NCBI GenBank assembly: GCA_036961445.1
Contig: JBALVO010000007.1
Location: 9,213 to 73,212, forward strand
Source of the DNA: JBALVO01 sp036961445
GTDB taxonomy: Bacteria; Pseudomonadota; Gammaproteobacteria; Pseudomonadales; Halieaceae
DNA: 64,000 bases
Reading direction: 5' to 3'
Shown: positions 1 through 8,891 of the stretch, one piece after another
Layout of the letters: every line of letters starts with the position of its first letter
Numbering within the stretch: position 1 is the stretch's first letter
The notes under the pieces: model-generated
What the model was told of the DNA's origin: nothing
Databases searched by the model: none
Seen by the model: only the letters and a program-made list of their open reading frames with translations
Program-made: the position numbers and the translations under genes

Positions 1-374
1 ACGTTATATTCAGCGAAGTGTCGCCTCGCCCGCATGACACCGGGTTAGTCACGCTGGTTTCACAAGACTTATCAGAGTTTGCACTACATGCTCGAGCGAT
101 TTTGGATTTACCTATTCCACATATCAGGCAAAATGGACCCAGTGCATCCAGTGTCATTCTGGTCAGAGGTGACAGTAAAACGGTCTCTTTTGGAAATTTG
201 GAGAAGGCACTATCGGTACCCAATACCCAGTTACGATTATTCGGAAAACCGGAAGTTATCGGAGCTCGCCGCATGGGAGTGGCCCTGGCAACGGCTGATA
301 GTATTGAGCAAGCAAAGGCCAGTGCAATGCAATGCTCGGCCTTGGTTGACGTGACTTTGGGAATAAAAAAATGA
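1..374 (+). CDS. purT: Formate-dependent GAR transformylase, C-terminal part
   Basis: Partial at the window edge; the reading frame is open from base 3. PurT is the ATP-grasp enzyme that uses formate and ATP to formylate glycinamide ribonucleotide in purine synthesis, in the cytoplasm. The visible part is the family C-terminus: the SEVSPRPHDTG motif, then LVTLVSQDLSEF, then a RLFGKPE segment and GVALATA near the end. These match my memory of E. coli PurT closely. The stop codon overlaps the next gene's start by four bases (ATGA), so the two are probably co-translated. The GTG at 18 is an internal Val codon and not a start. Confidence 0.95.
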   Translation, partial: VIFSEVSPRPHDTGLVTLVSQDLSEFALHARAILDLPIPHIRQNGPSASSVILVRGDSKTVSFGNLEKALSVPNTQLRLFGKPEVIGARRMGVALATADSIEQAKASAMQCSALVDVTLGIKK

Positions 375-1861
375 CGGCTTATAAATCTCTGGAAGCAATG
401 CGCAAGCGGGTCTCCGCGCTTAACAATGCGATGGGCATTCTGGGTTGGGATAAAGAAACGATGATGCCCGAAGGGGCCGCGCCAGCGCGCGCTGAAGTTT
501 TTGCCGAGCTGAGCCTGATGGTCCATGAACTGGAAACTGACGATCACCTGCCGGACTTGATCGCCCAGGCCGAAGAGCAGCGCGAACAATTGGACATCTG
601 GCAACAGGCCAATCTTCGGGAAATTCGCCATAATTACCTGCACGCCAATTGCATGCCCGCAGATCTGGTGGAAAAAACGGAGCTGGCACGCTCGGAATCC
701 GCGATGGCCTGGCGCGAAGCGAGGCCAAAGAACGATTTCAAAAGTCTGGCACCAAAACTGGATGCCCTGTTCCGACTTAAGCGCGAAGAAGCTAACATAA
801 AATCCGAGATCATGGGCGTGACGCCTTATGAATCGCTGCTGGACCAGTACGACCCCGGGCGAAGAGAGCCACAGGTTGACCTTTTATTCGACGACCTTGC
901 GCAGTTCTTGCCGGGTTTTATGCAGGAGGTGATGGCAAAGCAGGCCGCCGGCCCCCAATTGCAACGCCCCCAGGGGCCGTTCACACAGGCAAACCAGGAG
1001 GCTCTTAGCCAGGAGCTACTCGCGATTCTCGACTTTCCCTTCGATCACGGAAGGCTGGATACCGCTGCCCATCCCTTTTCCGGTGGCGCTGAAGGCGACA
1101 TCCGCATCACCACCCGTTACGAGGAGGATGACTTTACCAAGAGCCTGATGGCAGTTATTCATGAAACCGGACACGCGCTGTATGAAAACGGGCGTCCGGC
1201 GAAATGGCGCGGACAACCCGTGGGTGAAGCCCGCGGTATGACATTGCACGAAAGTCAGTCTCTGCTGTTGGAGATGCAGGCAGCTCGTTCTGAAGAATTT
1301 ATCCGCTTTCTCACACCCAGGGTTCAATCTATTTTCAAAGGTGATGGCCCAGCCTGGGCTTCGGACAATATCCTGCGCTTATACCGCAAGGTAGAGCCAG
1401 GGTTGATTCGTGTCTACGCGGACGAAATTACCTACCCGCTGCACGTCATTCTCAGGTACAAGCTGGAAAAAGCTATTCTGGCTGACGACATCTCCATCGC
1501 TGAGCTGCCCGGGGCCTGGAATGACATGATGGAAACCTATTTGGGAGTAAGACCCAAAGATGACCGCGATGGTGTCATGCAGGATGTGCACTGGCCCGAG
1601 GGCTTGTTCGGATACTTCCCGACCTACTCCCTGGGCGCGATGGCAGCCGCACAGATTTTCAGTAGTGCAGTGGATGCAGAAGCTGCAATTCTGCCCGGTC
1701 TGGCAGAAGGTAACTTCAAACCACTGTATGGCTGGTTGGACACCAATATCCGCAGCCAGGGCTGCCTGTATACGCCAGATGAACTAGTGCAACAGGCAAC
1801 GGGTAAGCCACTGGGAACCGCAGCCTACAAAGCGGCTGTTACCCGGCGCTACCTGGGCTAA
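371..1861 (+). CDS. Metallocarboxypeptidase, M32 family (carboxypeptidase Taq)
   Basis: At 496 residues this is the normal length for the M32 family, a cytoplasmic zinc carboxypeptidase that trims C-terminal residues from peptides. The HEXXH zinc motif is visible as VIHETGHALYENG, followed about 30 residues later by the LHESQSLLLE segment that gives the third ligand (Glu). The YADEITYPLHVILRY block and the WNDMMETYLGVRP block near the C-terminus are also typical of M32. Its start overlaps the purT stop by four bases. Peptide turnover has no obvious link to purine synthesis, so the coupling may be only transcriptional. Confidence 0.95.
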   Translation: MTAYKSLEAMRKRVSALNNAMGILGWDKETMMPEGAAPARAEVFAELSLMVHELETDDHLPDLIAQAEEQREQLDIWQQANLREIRHNYLHANCMPADLVEKTELARSESAMAWREARPKNDFKSLAPKLDALFRLKREEANIKSEIMGVTPYESLLDQYDPGRREPQVDLLFDDLAQFLPGFMQEVMAKQAAGPQLQRPQGPFTQANQEALSQELLAILDFPFDHGRLDTAAHPFSGGAEGDIRITTRYEEDDFTKSLMAVIHETGHALYENGRPAKWRGQPVGEARGMTLHESQSLLLEMQAARSEEFIRFLTPRVQSIFKGDGPAWASDNILRLYRKVEPGLIRVYADEITYPLHVILRYKLEKAILADDISIAELPGAWNDMMETYLGVRPKDDRDGVMQDVHWPEGLFGYFPTYSLGAMAAAQIFSSAVDAEAAILPGLAEGNFKPLYGWLDTNIRSQGCLYTPDELVQQATGKPLGTAAYKAAVTRRYLG

Positions 1862-1972
1862 GTCAATCTGATTTTTCACTGGTCATCATTCATTGCGTGA
1901 TGGTTCATGCTGCAGCGGTGAGCTAAACTACCACCACTAGAAACACACAAATATGACAAAGGGGACGCTCTA

Positions 1973-2329
1973 GTGGCATATGATTTAACTGGCAAGATAA
2001 AGCTCATTCAGGAGGCGAAAACATTCGATAGTGGATTCACCAAGCAGGAGATGGTGGTAATCGTTGAGGACGGCAAATACCCACAGGAAATCAACATTGA
2101 ATTTGTTCAGGACAAAATAAGCCTGCTCGACAACCTGCAGGCTGGCGAGGAAGTTACCGTCACATTTGATATTCGGGGTCGTGAGTACAACGGACGGTAT
2201 TTCAACAACCTTCAGGGATGGAAGATTGTTACTTCAAGAGCCGAGAGTGCAATCCCTGCTGCAGGACCATCGGCCGCACACTCCCATGCCCCTGGCAACG
2301 ATTTCGACGACGGTGATATTCCGTTCTAG
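1973..2329 (+). CDS. DUF3127 protein with SSB-like acidic tail
   Basis: 118 residues, GTG start chosen because an AAAGGGGA ribosome site lies about 8 bases upstream. Residues 1 to about 85 look like DUF3127 (MAYDLTGKIKLI, FVQDKISLLDNL, GREYNGRYFNNLQGW), a small all-beta domain that I expect to be an OB fold. A low-complexity linker rich in Ala, Pro, Ser and His follows. The last residues are NDFDDGDIPF, close to the DFDDDIPF tip with which E. coli SSB recruits repair and replication proteins. The sequence suggests a single-strand nucleic-acid binding role using the same partner-docking trick; this is inference. It is monocistronic. Confidence 0.8.
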   Translation: MAYDLTGKIKLIQEAKTFDSGFTKQEMVVIVEDGKYPQEINIEFVQDKISLLDNLQAGEEVTVTFDIRGREYNGRYFNNLQGWKIVTSRAESAIPAAGPSAAHSHAPGNDFDDGDIPF

Positions 2330-2401
2330 CCATAAACCGCGTCTATGGCTGGCACCAGGAACCCACTGCCAGCCCGAATTCACAAACGTTTGGTGTTGAA
2401 C

Positions 2402-2959
2402 ATGAACATATCGCGCGCAAAAATGCTCTTCGCAATGGCTACCTTTGCATTGGTGATGATGACTGGAAAAGCCGATGCAGCTTTTGAAACGACCGTGCCA
2501 GTGTCAGCCGAATTGGGCACCAGCATAGCTGGCAATCTTTTTCCTGTCACAGTGAAACTGAGTAACGGCAGCTTATTTCTCACTGACCCTTATTTGCTAT
2601 TTATTGATAATAAGCGGATCGCTATACGGGTGCGTTTTCAAGCCTACGATCACCGCCCCGCTCAGAGCATCGCAATCAGTGAAACCGGTATAGCTTTGCT
2701 GTCGGGCCGCGTAGGTTACGATCCGGATGCGCGCCAGATTCTACTGCATGACCCGACCATGGACAGTTTTGAATTTGATCATGATAGCGACGTGACTCAA
2801 CGTTTCCTCGCCGAGGTAAATGCGCTGTGGGTGGCACAAGTAACAAACCCGATTCGCTCTGAAATTCCGCCGCATGCCTATATATATCCGTTTAGGGACT
2901 ACATACAGGATGTCTCATACAATGGAAAAAATATTAACCTGAAAATACTGTATGAGTAG
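2402..2959 (+). CDS. Exported protein, possibly DUF1439 (YceB-like)
   Basis: 185 residues from the ATG at 2402, preferred over earlier in-frame starts because it begins a clean signal peptide (MNISRAKMLFAMATFALVMM, cleavage after KADA). There is no lipobox Cys. The mature part alternates short beta strands and ends in an amphipathic region that recalls the lipid-binding DUF1439 family (E. coli YceB): a long helix-like DVTQRFLAEVNALW segment, then IPPHAYIYPF. The family match is tentative. It lies downstream of the DUF3127 gene in the same direction and converges with the truA-like gene. Confidence 0.6.
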   Translation: MNISRAKMLFAMATFALVMMTGKADAAFETTVPVSAELGTSIAGNLFPVTVKLSNGSLFLTDPYLLFIDNKRIAIRVRFQAYDHRPAQSIAISETGIALLSGRVGYDPDARQILLHDPTMDSFEFDHDSDVTQRFLAEVNALWVAQVTNPIRSEIPPHAYIYPFRDYIQDVSYNGKNINLKILYE

Positions 2960-3017
2960 CACGCCAGTGTGCGTACTGCGGTTCTGCACTTGACTAGTTG
3001 ATCGTGCACCCTCCCCC

Positions 3018-3818
3018 TCATTCTACTGTCTGATAAATAATCTCCATCAGATGCAGCCCATGAGGTTTAGCCTTTGGACTAAGTTTTTTTTCCTGACGAG
3101 TAGCCAGCGCCTCGCGTATTTGTTGCATATCCACAGTTCCTCTACCTACCTCGAACAAGGCACCGGCAATATAACGAACCATTTGCTTTAAAAAACCATC
3201 ACCTTGAATTTGCAAGCAGTAGATCGCATTACTAAAGCCTGGAAATTCTGCGCCAACTATCTGACAGTCAAACACAGTGCGAACGGTTGAACCTGTATTC
3301 GCGCCGCGCGCCGCGAAACCATAAAAATCCTGTTCGCCGATAAACAGTTTACTGGCCTGTTGCATTGCCATTATATCTATCACAACAGCAGGATTGTTTT
3401 TTTTAGTAGCAACCAGGTGCACAACAATGTCATTTAGCACCGGATTAAAGATTCGGTCGGTGCAGAAATAGTAGTGGTATTTTTTGCTGATGCTATCCAG
3501 GTTAGGATTGAATTTGCTGCAGCTTGGCTCGCAGTCAAGAATACGGATTTCTTTAGGCAACAGGGAGTTCATTCCCTGCTGGAGTTTTTCAGACTCTATT
3601 TTAATGGGAAGGGTAAATTTCGCGATCTGCCCCTGGGCATGAACACCGGCGTCGGTTCGGCTCGCACCAGCAACAGTGCAGTCCTGATAATTGCAGATCT
3701 TTTTCAAAACCTGGCGGACTATGCCCTGTACTGTGGGTTTAGTATCACTTGCTCCGAGGTCTTGCCAGCCAAAAAAATTGCTTCCTTTATACGAGACAAT
3801 AGCACGATGGTGATACAT
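3018..3818 (-). CDS. truA: tRNA pseudouridine synthase, TruA family
   Basis: 266 residues, normal TruA length. TruA converts U38-U40 of the anticodon stem-loop to pseudouridine. The catalytic loop is visible as GASRTDAGVHAQGQ with the nucleophile Asp near residue 56, preceded by the N-terminal SYKGSNFFGWQ motif. The second domain ends with a GDGFLKQMVRYIAGAL block that matches the family. It stands alone, whereas the housekeeping truA of many gammaproteobacteria sits in a fimV-truA-trpF-accD-folC neighbourhood, so it could be a second copy. The symbol is given for the family; orthology is less certain. Confidence 0.85.
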   Translation of the reverse strand: MYHHRAIVSYKGSNFFGWQDLGASDTKPTVQGIVRQVLKKICNYQDCTVAGASRTDAGVHAQGQIAKFTLPIKIESEKLQQGMNSLLPKEIRILDCEPSCSKFNPNLDSISKKYHYYFCTDRIFNPVLNDIVVHLVATKKNNPAVVIDIMAMQQASKLFIGEQDFYGFAARGANTGSTVRTVFDCQIVGAEFPGFSNAIYCLQIQGDGFLKQMVRYIAGALFEVGRGTVDMQQIREALATRQEKKLSPKAKPHGLHLMEIIYQTVE

Positions 3819-3920
3819 ATACAGATTCCGGTAGTCGCAACTAGGAGGCCTTCAGGCTTCGATACAAACCCACGAACTGAGAGACAAACTATTCTATATC
3901 TACGTGGTCACTACTGCTAT

Positions 3921-4826
3921 TCATGGGCGACTTCTGCGCTTGCTTCCCGCCGAACGATGAAGCCAGACTAGAACAGCTCCCACCAGCATTTGCAGTCCGC
4001 CATACAATAAAAGGGTAAACAACACCATGTCGCCCAATTGGGCGGTTGCAGTCACTGCGGCAGGAAAGATAGAAGCCTTGATGAGAACGCCCAGATTAAC
4101 GTTTCGCACAATAACCTCAAATTCAATAGCGATGGCGTCCGGCCGCGATAAATGCATCAGTTGCGGGGCCAAATAAGCCATAACAGACAATAAAACGGCA
4201 AATAGGGTTACCCACCCGATATTGCCAACTCCAAATGCGGCGACATCCAACCGCCCGGCAATAGCTGACCCCAGGACGATCAGCAAAATACCCAACAATG
4301 ATCCTCGGATACTCCATTTAGACAAGGTGGGAGCGCTACGCGGATAGAAATACAAGTACAACATACCAACCACCAACGGTAGCAATAGGGTAAGCCCAAT
4401 CTCTCTAACTATTTGCGCCTTGGGCATAGTGAAGTCGGCAGGTAGATACTCGCTTATCAGCAACGAAAGAATCAAAGGTGTCGACAGCAAACACATGAGG
4501 GTGGTGAGCGCAGTAATACTGATTGACAGAGCGCTATTGCCGCGCGCAAAAAAAGTAAAGATATTGGAAACAGTACCCCCCGGGATAGCTGCAATCAGGG
4601 CGATCCCTACCGCTACGCCGGCATGAACGTCGAACAAGCGCAAAAACAAAAAAGCAGTTAGCGGCACCGCAACGATTTGTATCACCGTACCCAGCGACAC
4701 AGCGAGGGGCTCACGCACTACATCGCGAAAATCTCTCCCGGTCAGCGTGGCGCCCATACCCAGCATAGCCAGAATCAGTTGCATAGCGGCGAACCAGTAT
4801 TCATGCTGTACATAAAACTCGGCCAC
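3921..4826 (-). CDS. Bile acid:sodium symporter (BASS/SBF) family transporter
   Basis: Inner-membrane protein with about nine or ten hydrophobic helices. The motifs are GMGATLTGRDF early, ALIAAIPGGTVSNIFTFFARGN in the middle (the crossover region of the BASS fold) and EVIVRNVNLGVLIKASIF late. BASS proteins couple sodium entry to uptake of organic anions such as bile acids, pantoate or keto acids; the substrate cannot be read here. I chose the GTG at 4826 because a GGGGTT ribosome-like site lies upstream. The frame is open to 4946, but the extra 40 residues are polar and unlike the family N-terminus. A divergent serine hydrolase gene starts about 240 bases away. Confidence 0.82.
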   Translation of the reverse strand: MAEFYVQHEYWFAAMQLILAMLGMGATLTGRDFRDVVREPLAVSLGTVIQIVAVPLTAFLFLRLFDVHAGVAVGIALIAAIPGGTVSNIFTFFARGNSALSISITALTTLMCLLSTPLILSLLISEYLPADFTMPKAQIVREIGLTLLLPLVVGMLYLYFYPRSAPTLSKWSIRGSLLGILLIVLGSAIAGRLDVAAFGVGNIGWVTLFAVLLSVMAYLAPQLMHLSRPDAIAIEFEVIVRNVNLGVLIKASIFPAAVTATAQLGDMVLFTLLLYGGLQMLVGAVLVWLHRSAGSKRRSRP

Positions 4827-5066
4827 GATGTAGCTAACCCCGGATTTTGATCTTTGTTGCCAGCAGTCTAACAGGCGGCTACACAAGGGTATCGATAAAT
4901 TAAACCCCCTTGCTTTACACCTCACCAATTGCAGGACTAGTGTCACTGCATTCGACCGTTCAGCGATACCTGGCCCACACCGGCGTCAGATCCTGGTAAG
5001 CCCTTGCCTTGCTGCAAACGGGGCGCTACCTTGCAACATTCAGCACACATATTGGTGAGATATTTG

Positions 5067-6269
5067 ATGTACGACATCAATGGCATCGTGTCGGGACACT
5101 ACGCACCCGCATTTGAACCGGTAGCGCGACAGTTCTCGCATCATTTCGATTCCGGGCAGGAGGTGGGCGCGGGACTTTGTGTCTACCACCGGGGTGAGCT
5201 AGTACTGGACTTGTGGGGTGGGCTCGCTGATCCCGAGCGCAAAACACCCTGGAATGGCGATACCCTGTCCGTTGTGTTTTCTGTCACCAAGGGATTAACA
5301 GCCATTGCGCTAAACCTGGCCGCAGAACGTGGCAAGTTTGAATGGGATGCACCGGTGGCCGAGTATTGGCCGGCTTTTGGCCAATGTGGTAAGCAGTCGA
5401 TTACGGTGCGACAGCTGTTCAACCACCAGGCGGGTCTGGCTGCACTGAGTATACCTGTCACACTGGCGCAGTATTGTGACCCGGCGCAACGCATGACGAT
5501 ACGCGCAATTCTGGAGCAACAGTCCCCCGCCACACCAGCACTTCAGGCTTACCACGCCTTGAGTTTTGGCATGTACGCCGACCACTTTTTTGAAATGGCC
5601 TGCGATGAGTCTGTGGGAACCTATTTACATCGTGAATGGCTCAACCCCCTGCAGGCGGACGTCTTCCTGGGGACACCCGTGGCGCAAGACCATCGCGTGG
5701 CCAAGCTCGTACCGATAAAAAACAGCACCCGTCTCAGGCAAATGGTCTGGGCGGCCCTGCGAGGCGGCAGTACCGAAGCCACTGTCGCTCGATCGATATT
5801 GCGCGGAGGCCTCGCCAAACGAGCACTAAGCAACCCCTCCTCGCCCGGCGGCCTGACAGACTACAACACCGAACCGGCACGGCGCTGTTGCCTTCCCTGG
5901 GCGTCCGCCACCGCGTCTGCTCGTGGCTTGGCGCGCACATACCTGCCCTGGTCAGTCTGCGGCGACTGGCAAGGGCAAACCTGGGTAAGCCCTGCAACGC
6001 TGGAGCAAGTCATGGGTCGTCAATCATGGAGCGAGCAGGATCTGGTGCTGGGTAAAGCACTGGGATGGTCACAAGGCTTTTTGAAGGAGGAATCGGGTAT
6101 ATTTTCGCCCAATCCAGAATCATTTGGTCACTCTGGTATTGGCGGGCCGTTGGGCTGGTGTGATCCCAAGGAACAACTCGCCATAGGCTACACGCTCAAT
6201 CGCAGTGACTGGCGTATACGCTCTCCACGTACGCTGGCTCTATGTACGGCCATTTACCAGTGCGTGTAG
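5067..6269 (+). CDS. Serine hydrolase, beta-lactamase class C/esterase family
   Basis: 400 residues from the ATG at 5067; upstream codons in frame look non-coding. The active-site set of the class C/EstB esterase fold is present: SVTK (Ser72, Lys75), a YHALS block supplying Tyr162, and HSGIGG near residue 355 where penicillin-binding proteins have KTG. No signal peptide is seen, which points to a cytoplasmic esterase (EstB or lovastatin-esterase type) and not a secreted beta-lactamase. The GGLADPERKTPWNGDTL segment is typical of that esterase group. Natural substrate unknown. Confidence 0.85.
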   Translation: MYDINGIVSGHYAPAFEPVARQFSHHFDSGQEVGAGLCVYHRGELVLDLWGGLADPERKTPWNGDTLSVVFSVTKGLTAIALNLAAERGKFEWDAPVAEYWPAFGQCGKQSITVRQLFNHQAGLAALSIPVTLAQYCDPAQRMTIRAILEQQSPATPALQAYHALSFGMYADHFFEMACDESVGTYLHREWLNPLQADVFLGTPVAQDHRVAKLVPIKNSTRLRQMVWAALRGGSTEATVARSILRGGLAKRALSNPSSPGGLTDYNTEPARRCCLPWASATASARGLARTYLPWSVCGDWQGQTWVSPATLEQVMGRQSWSEQDLVLGKALGWSQGFLKEESGIFSPNPESFGHSGIGGPLGWCDPKEQLAIGYTLNRSDWRIRSPRTLALCTAIYQCV

Positions 6270-6300
6270 TCTCATGGCATAGCCACAAGACCGCTGCTCC

Positions 6301-6780
6301 TCAGTTCTGGCCAAGATAGTCCGCCGTGTACTGCAACTCCTGTGTTGCACCGTCCACAGTTTGACTGAGGATATATTTCTCCACCTGTTTGCCTACCAGT
6401 AGCACCTTGGCCCTGACCGAGTGGGTAACACTATAGCAACAGCCGCCAGCAGTGGGAGTCAGGTCAAAATCTCCCCTGATCGTCACAGGCTGACCCCGCA
6501 CGTCGATAATCCAATGACCAGCCCAACCATCCCCGTCCGCCTGCCAGGTCTCGGTCATATCCAGCACTTGAACCGGGTCGAATATTTTCGCCAGGATGCT
6601 GGGCAGATCTCTTTCAACCTCCCGCACCAACTTCAGCATCGTCAATTCATCCTCTTCCTCACACTCACATTCAGCGCTCAGTTCACCGATTGCAAGACTG
6701 CGATCCACCAGAAACTGGGGCTCGGTAAGTAATTCGAAAACCGTGTCAATATCGTATTCGTAGTCAAACCGAACTGTCAT
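6301..6780 (-). CDS. DUF2505 family protein (START-like fold)
   Basis: 159 residues. The N-terminal FDYEYDIDTVFELLTEPQFL pattern and the overall layout match DUF2505, a family expected to adopt the helix-grip START/SRPBCC fold that binds hydrophobic ligands. The acidic CECEEEDEL stretch and a late QVEKYILSQT helix are visible. No catalytic residues are recognised. It lies 22 bases downstream of the YkgJ gene on the same strand, so the two are probably co-transcribed. Confidence 0.75.
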   Translation of the reverse strand: MTVRFDYEYDIDTVFELLTEPQFLVDRSLAIGELSAECECEEEDELTMLKLVREVERDLPSILAKIFDPVQVLDMTETWQADGDGWAGHWIIDVRGQPVTIRGDFDLTPTAGGCCYSVTHSVRAKVLLVGKQVEKYILSQTVDGATQELQYTADYLGQN

Positions 6781-6802
6781 AAATGTACACTCCCTTTATG
6801 TC

Positions 6803-7201
6803 TCAACTCGCCGGGCGACTGTCTCTCATGAGTATATCCAATTCAATTTGCGCCCGGCTGGGGTTTTCCAAATCGATCACTTCAATCATTTCGCATTCAT
6901 CCCTTATCATTTCGGAAATACTCGTTGGGTAATGTCGACAGTCTTCCGGTCGGTCGAGGTAAATACTACAGGTATATTTTTCCTGGCGAGGCGAACCACC
7001 TTTACTGGGCGTCTTTTCCAGAAATGGGCAGTAGGTTAACTGCTCGCCTGTCTCGGGGCTGTGCCAGATACTTCCATTGCGTACATATTTATAGATATGA
7101 GGGTGAAATATCTCCCACAGTCCAATCTCATCCAACGTGGCAGAGAGTCCACCATCCCCGTATTTGATGCAGCACTTCCCACATTGATTACAATCTTTCA
7201 T
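6803..7201 (-). CDS. YkgJ-type cysteine cluster protein
   Basis: 132 residues. The family signature is CxxCGKCC at the N-terminus (Cys4, 7, 10, 11), then a CPFLE motif, a CSIY motif and RPEDCRHYP, giving the cysteine set thought to bind a zinc ion or Fe-S cluster (UPF0153/CxxCxxCC family). Function in the family is unknown. It is co-directional with the DUF2505 gene downstream and the cytochrome P460-like gene upstream, though the 168-base gap to the latter makes a shared transcript uncertain. Confidence 0.85.
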   Translation of the reverse strand: MKDCNQCGKCCIKYGDGGLSATLDEIGLWEIFHPHIYKYVRNGSIWHSPETGEQLTYCPFLEKTPSKGGSPRQEKYTCSIYLDRPEDCRHYPTSISEMIRDECEMIEVIDLENPSRAQIELDILMRDSRPAS

Positions 7202-7369
7202 TTTTATGACTGCCCATCTTCCTCTGCATCTGGCGCCATAGGTAAGCCACCCCCGCTGATACCTGGTCGGAACCGTGGATTATTCATGACCACGATGACC
7301 ATAGAGCGATCCGGATAATCCCACAATCCCGGCCCTAAGGAGCCGACCGGGACTGCCAAAAAGTGCTTA

Positions 7370-7945
7370 TTATTCTTGCGGTTTTGCCATCGCCGCTTGC
7401 AGCTGTTGCAGCGCTTCAAGTTGCTCAGGGGGTAGCGAGACCGGCTCGCAGCGTGGGTCTGTATTTTGTATTGCCTTGATCATCATTGGCGTTAGCGCAA
7501 TGGGGTCGCAGCCATTTCCCTGTTCGCAGACCATGTCCCGATCCGGGTTAGCTTTAACATGACAGGCGAAGCAATTGCCGCCGAATCGATTGACAACATC
7601 CACAAAACCCCGCGCGCTAATTTTGCTGCCCTCGGGAGACACCTCAAGCTCAATGAACTCCCAATCCTGTGTCGCGGGACTGAAGCCCTCCTCGTGCTTT
7701 ACCATCACTTCTGTGGGTACCAGCTGGATTACCGAGCCCTCGGGGTACTTGCCGGTACCGGCTTTGGACACAGCCAGTGTTTCCTCGAGATTGCCCTGCA
7801 GATTAGTTACGTAAAACCCACGCACCGGGGTCATGTCCCTGATGCAATTGAAAGTCCCTGCATCTATAGTTGCACCACCGGCCCAGGACTGAATAGCGAA
7901 AAAACAGAGCGTGAAAACTACGCCAATTCTAACCGTTGAAAACAT
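7370..7945 (-). CDS. Periplasmic cytochrome P460-like c-type haem protein
   Basis: 191 residues from the ATG at 7945; an AAGGGG site 9 bases upstream favours this over the GTG two codons earlier. A signal peptide (about residues 1-22, ending SWA) directs export. A single haem c motif CFACH lies at Cys125-His129, just after an ARGFVDVVNRFGG segment, and the body has the beta-rich layout of the cytochrome P460 domain. Family members bind a Lys-crosslinked haem and handle hydroxylamine or NO, but the crosslinking Lys cannot be assigned here. A CEQGNGC pair follows the haem site and may form a disulfide. Confidence 0.7.
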   Translation of the reverse strand: MFSTVRIGVVFTLCFFAIQSWAGGATIDAGTFNCIRDMTPVRGFYVTNLQGNLEETLAVSKAGTGKYPEGSVIQLVPTEVMVKHEEGFSPATQDWEFIELEVSPEGSKISARGFVDVVNRFGGNCFACHVKANPDRDMVCEQGNGCDPIALTPMMIKAIQNTDPRCEPVSLPPEQLEALQQLQAAMAKPQE

Positions 7946-8105
7946 AAGCACTTACCCCTTGAATTAGATCAAAAAACCGCAGCATCTCGCCGCCTGCCTA
8001 AACATAGCCCATTAACCTGATGTTAGCTACAGCTGCGGTAGCTACCGTCATTGCGCATGAATTAAACCGTGTAAAATACCGCGAAGAATTTATCGGCACA
8101 CCTTT

Positions 8106-8891
8106 TCACACCTTTGTACCCGCACGGTTGAGTCTGCCAAGGCCAGAGACCACCCACGCAGCGGCGACGGCGATAATCGCCATTGACCAGACGATGAGCG
8201 CTCCCGTTGGGTAGTCGAATGCCATCGACAGGCTGATACCGGCAATATAGCCAGCCAGGCCGATCCCCCAGGCAATAGGCAATTGAAGCCCCGGTGATAA
8301 TTTGCGGGTGGCCAGTGCGGGAATGATCAGGCTACTAAATACCAGATATACACCGACCAGTTGCACTGAGGCGGTAATAGCTATGGCGAAGATCAGATAA
8401 AAGCCAATGATTGGCAGACGGGGACCCAAGCCGAACCAGAAACCGAGCAACGCCACATAAATAGCGGCGACGGGAATAAGCTGGGAATAGTCAACCCAGA
8501 GGATTTGCCCGACCAGTAAATCTTTCAGATGCTCACCCCCGTGAGGGTTATCTGCCAGCAACAAAATACTGGCAGTGGCTGCGAGAATAAAGAGCACGCC
8601 AATCAGCGCCTCCTGAATATCGGGCCAAAATTTCTCCGTCACGTTTAGCCCCAACGCGGCTAACATGGCAGCAGACACCGCCACCAGTTGCACTTCCCAG
8701 TCGTGTGTTTCCAGACCCAGACTGCCAGCCAAAATTACGCCTAGCCCGGCGACCTGTGCGATCGCCAGATCGATAAAAATAATACCGCGCTCGAGCACCC
8801 GCTTACCCAGGGGCACATGGGTGGACAGCACCAGCATACCGGCCAGCAGTGCCGGCCCCGTAATACTCAACTCCAAGGTACTACTCACCAT
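8106..8891 (-). CDS. Metal ABC transporter permease (ZnuB/TroC type)
   Basis: 261 residues from the ATG at 8891, overlapping the end of the binding-protein gene by 11 bases. About eight hydrophobic helices are seen, with the family pattern HVPLGKRVLERGIIFIDLAI (the loop that meets the ATPase) and VGVYLVFSSLIIPALATRK near the C-terminus. It would form the membrane channel of a zinc or manganese importer. No ATPase gene lies next to it, so the ATP-binding subunit must be encoded elsewhere. Confidence 0.85.
   Translation of the reverse strand: MVSSTLELSITGPALLAGMLVLSTHVPLGKRVLERGIIFIDLAIAQVAGLGVILAGSLGLETHDWEVQLVAVSAAMLAALGLNVTEKFWPDIQEALIGVLFILAATASILLLADNPHGGEHLKDLLVGQILWVDYSQLIPVAAIYVALLGFWFGLGPRLPIIGFYLIFAIAITASVQLVGVYLVFSSLIIPALATRKLSPGLQLPIAWGIGLAGYIAGISLSMAFDYPTGALIVWSMAIIAVAAAWVVSGLGRLNRAGTKV

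Noticed and set aside
7204..7419. 71-codon minus-strand frame between the YkgJ and P460-like genes
   Set aside because: No ribosome site, overlaps the end of the P460-like gene, and no family seen.
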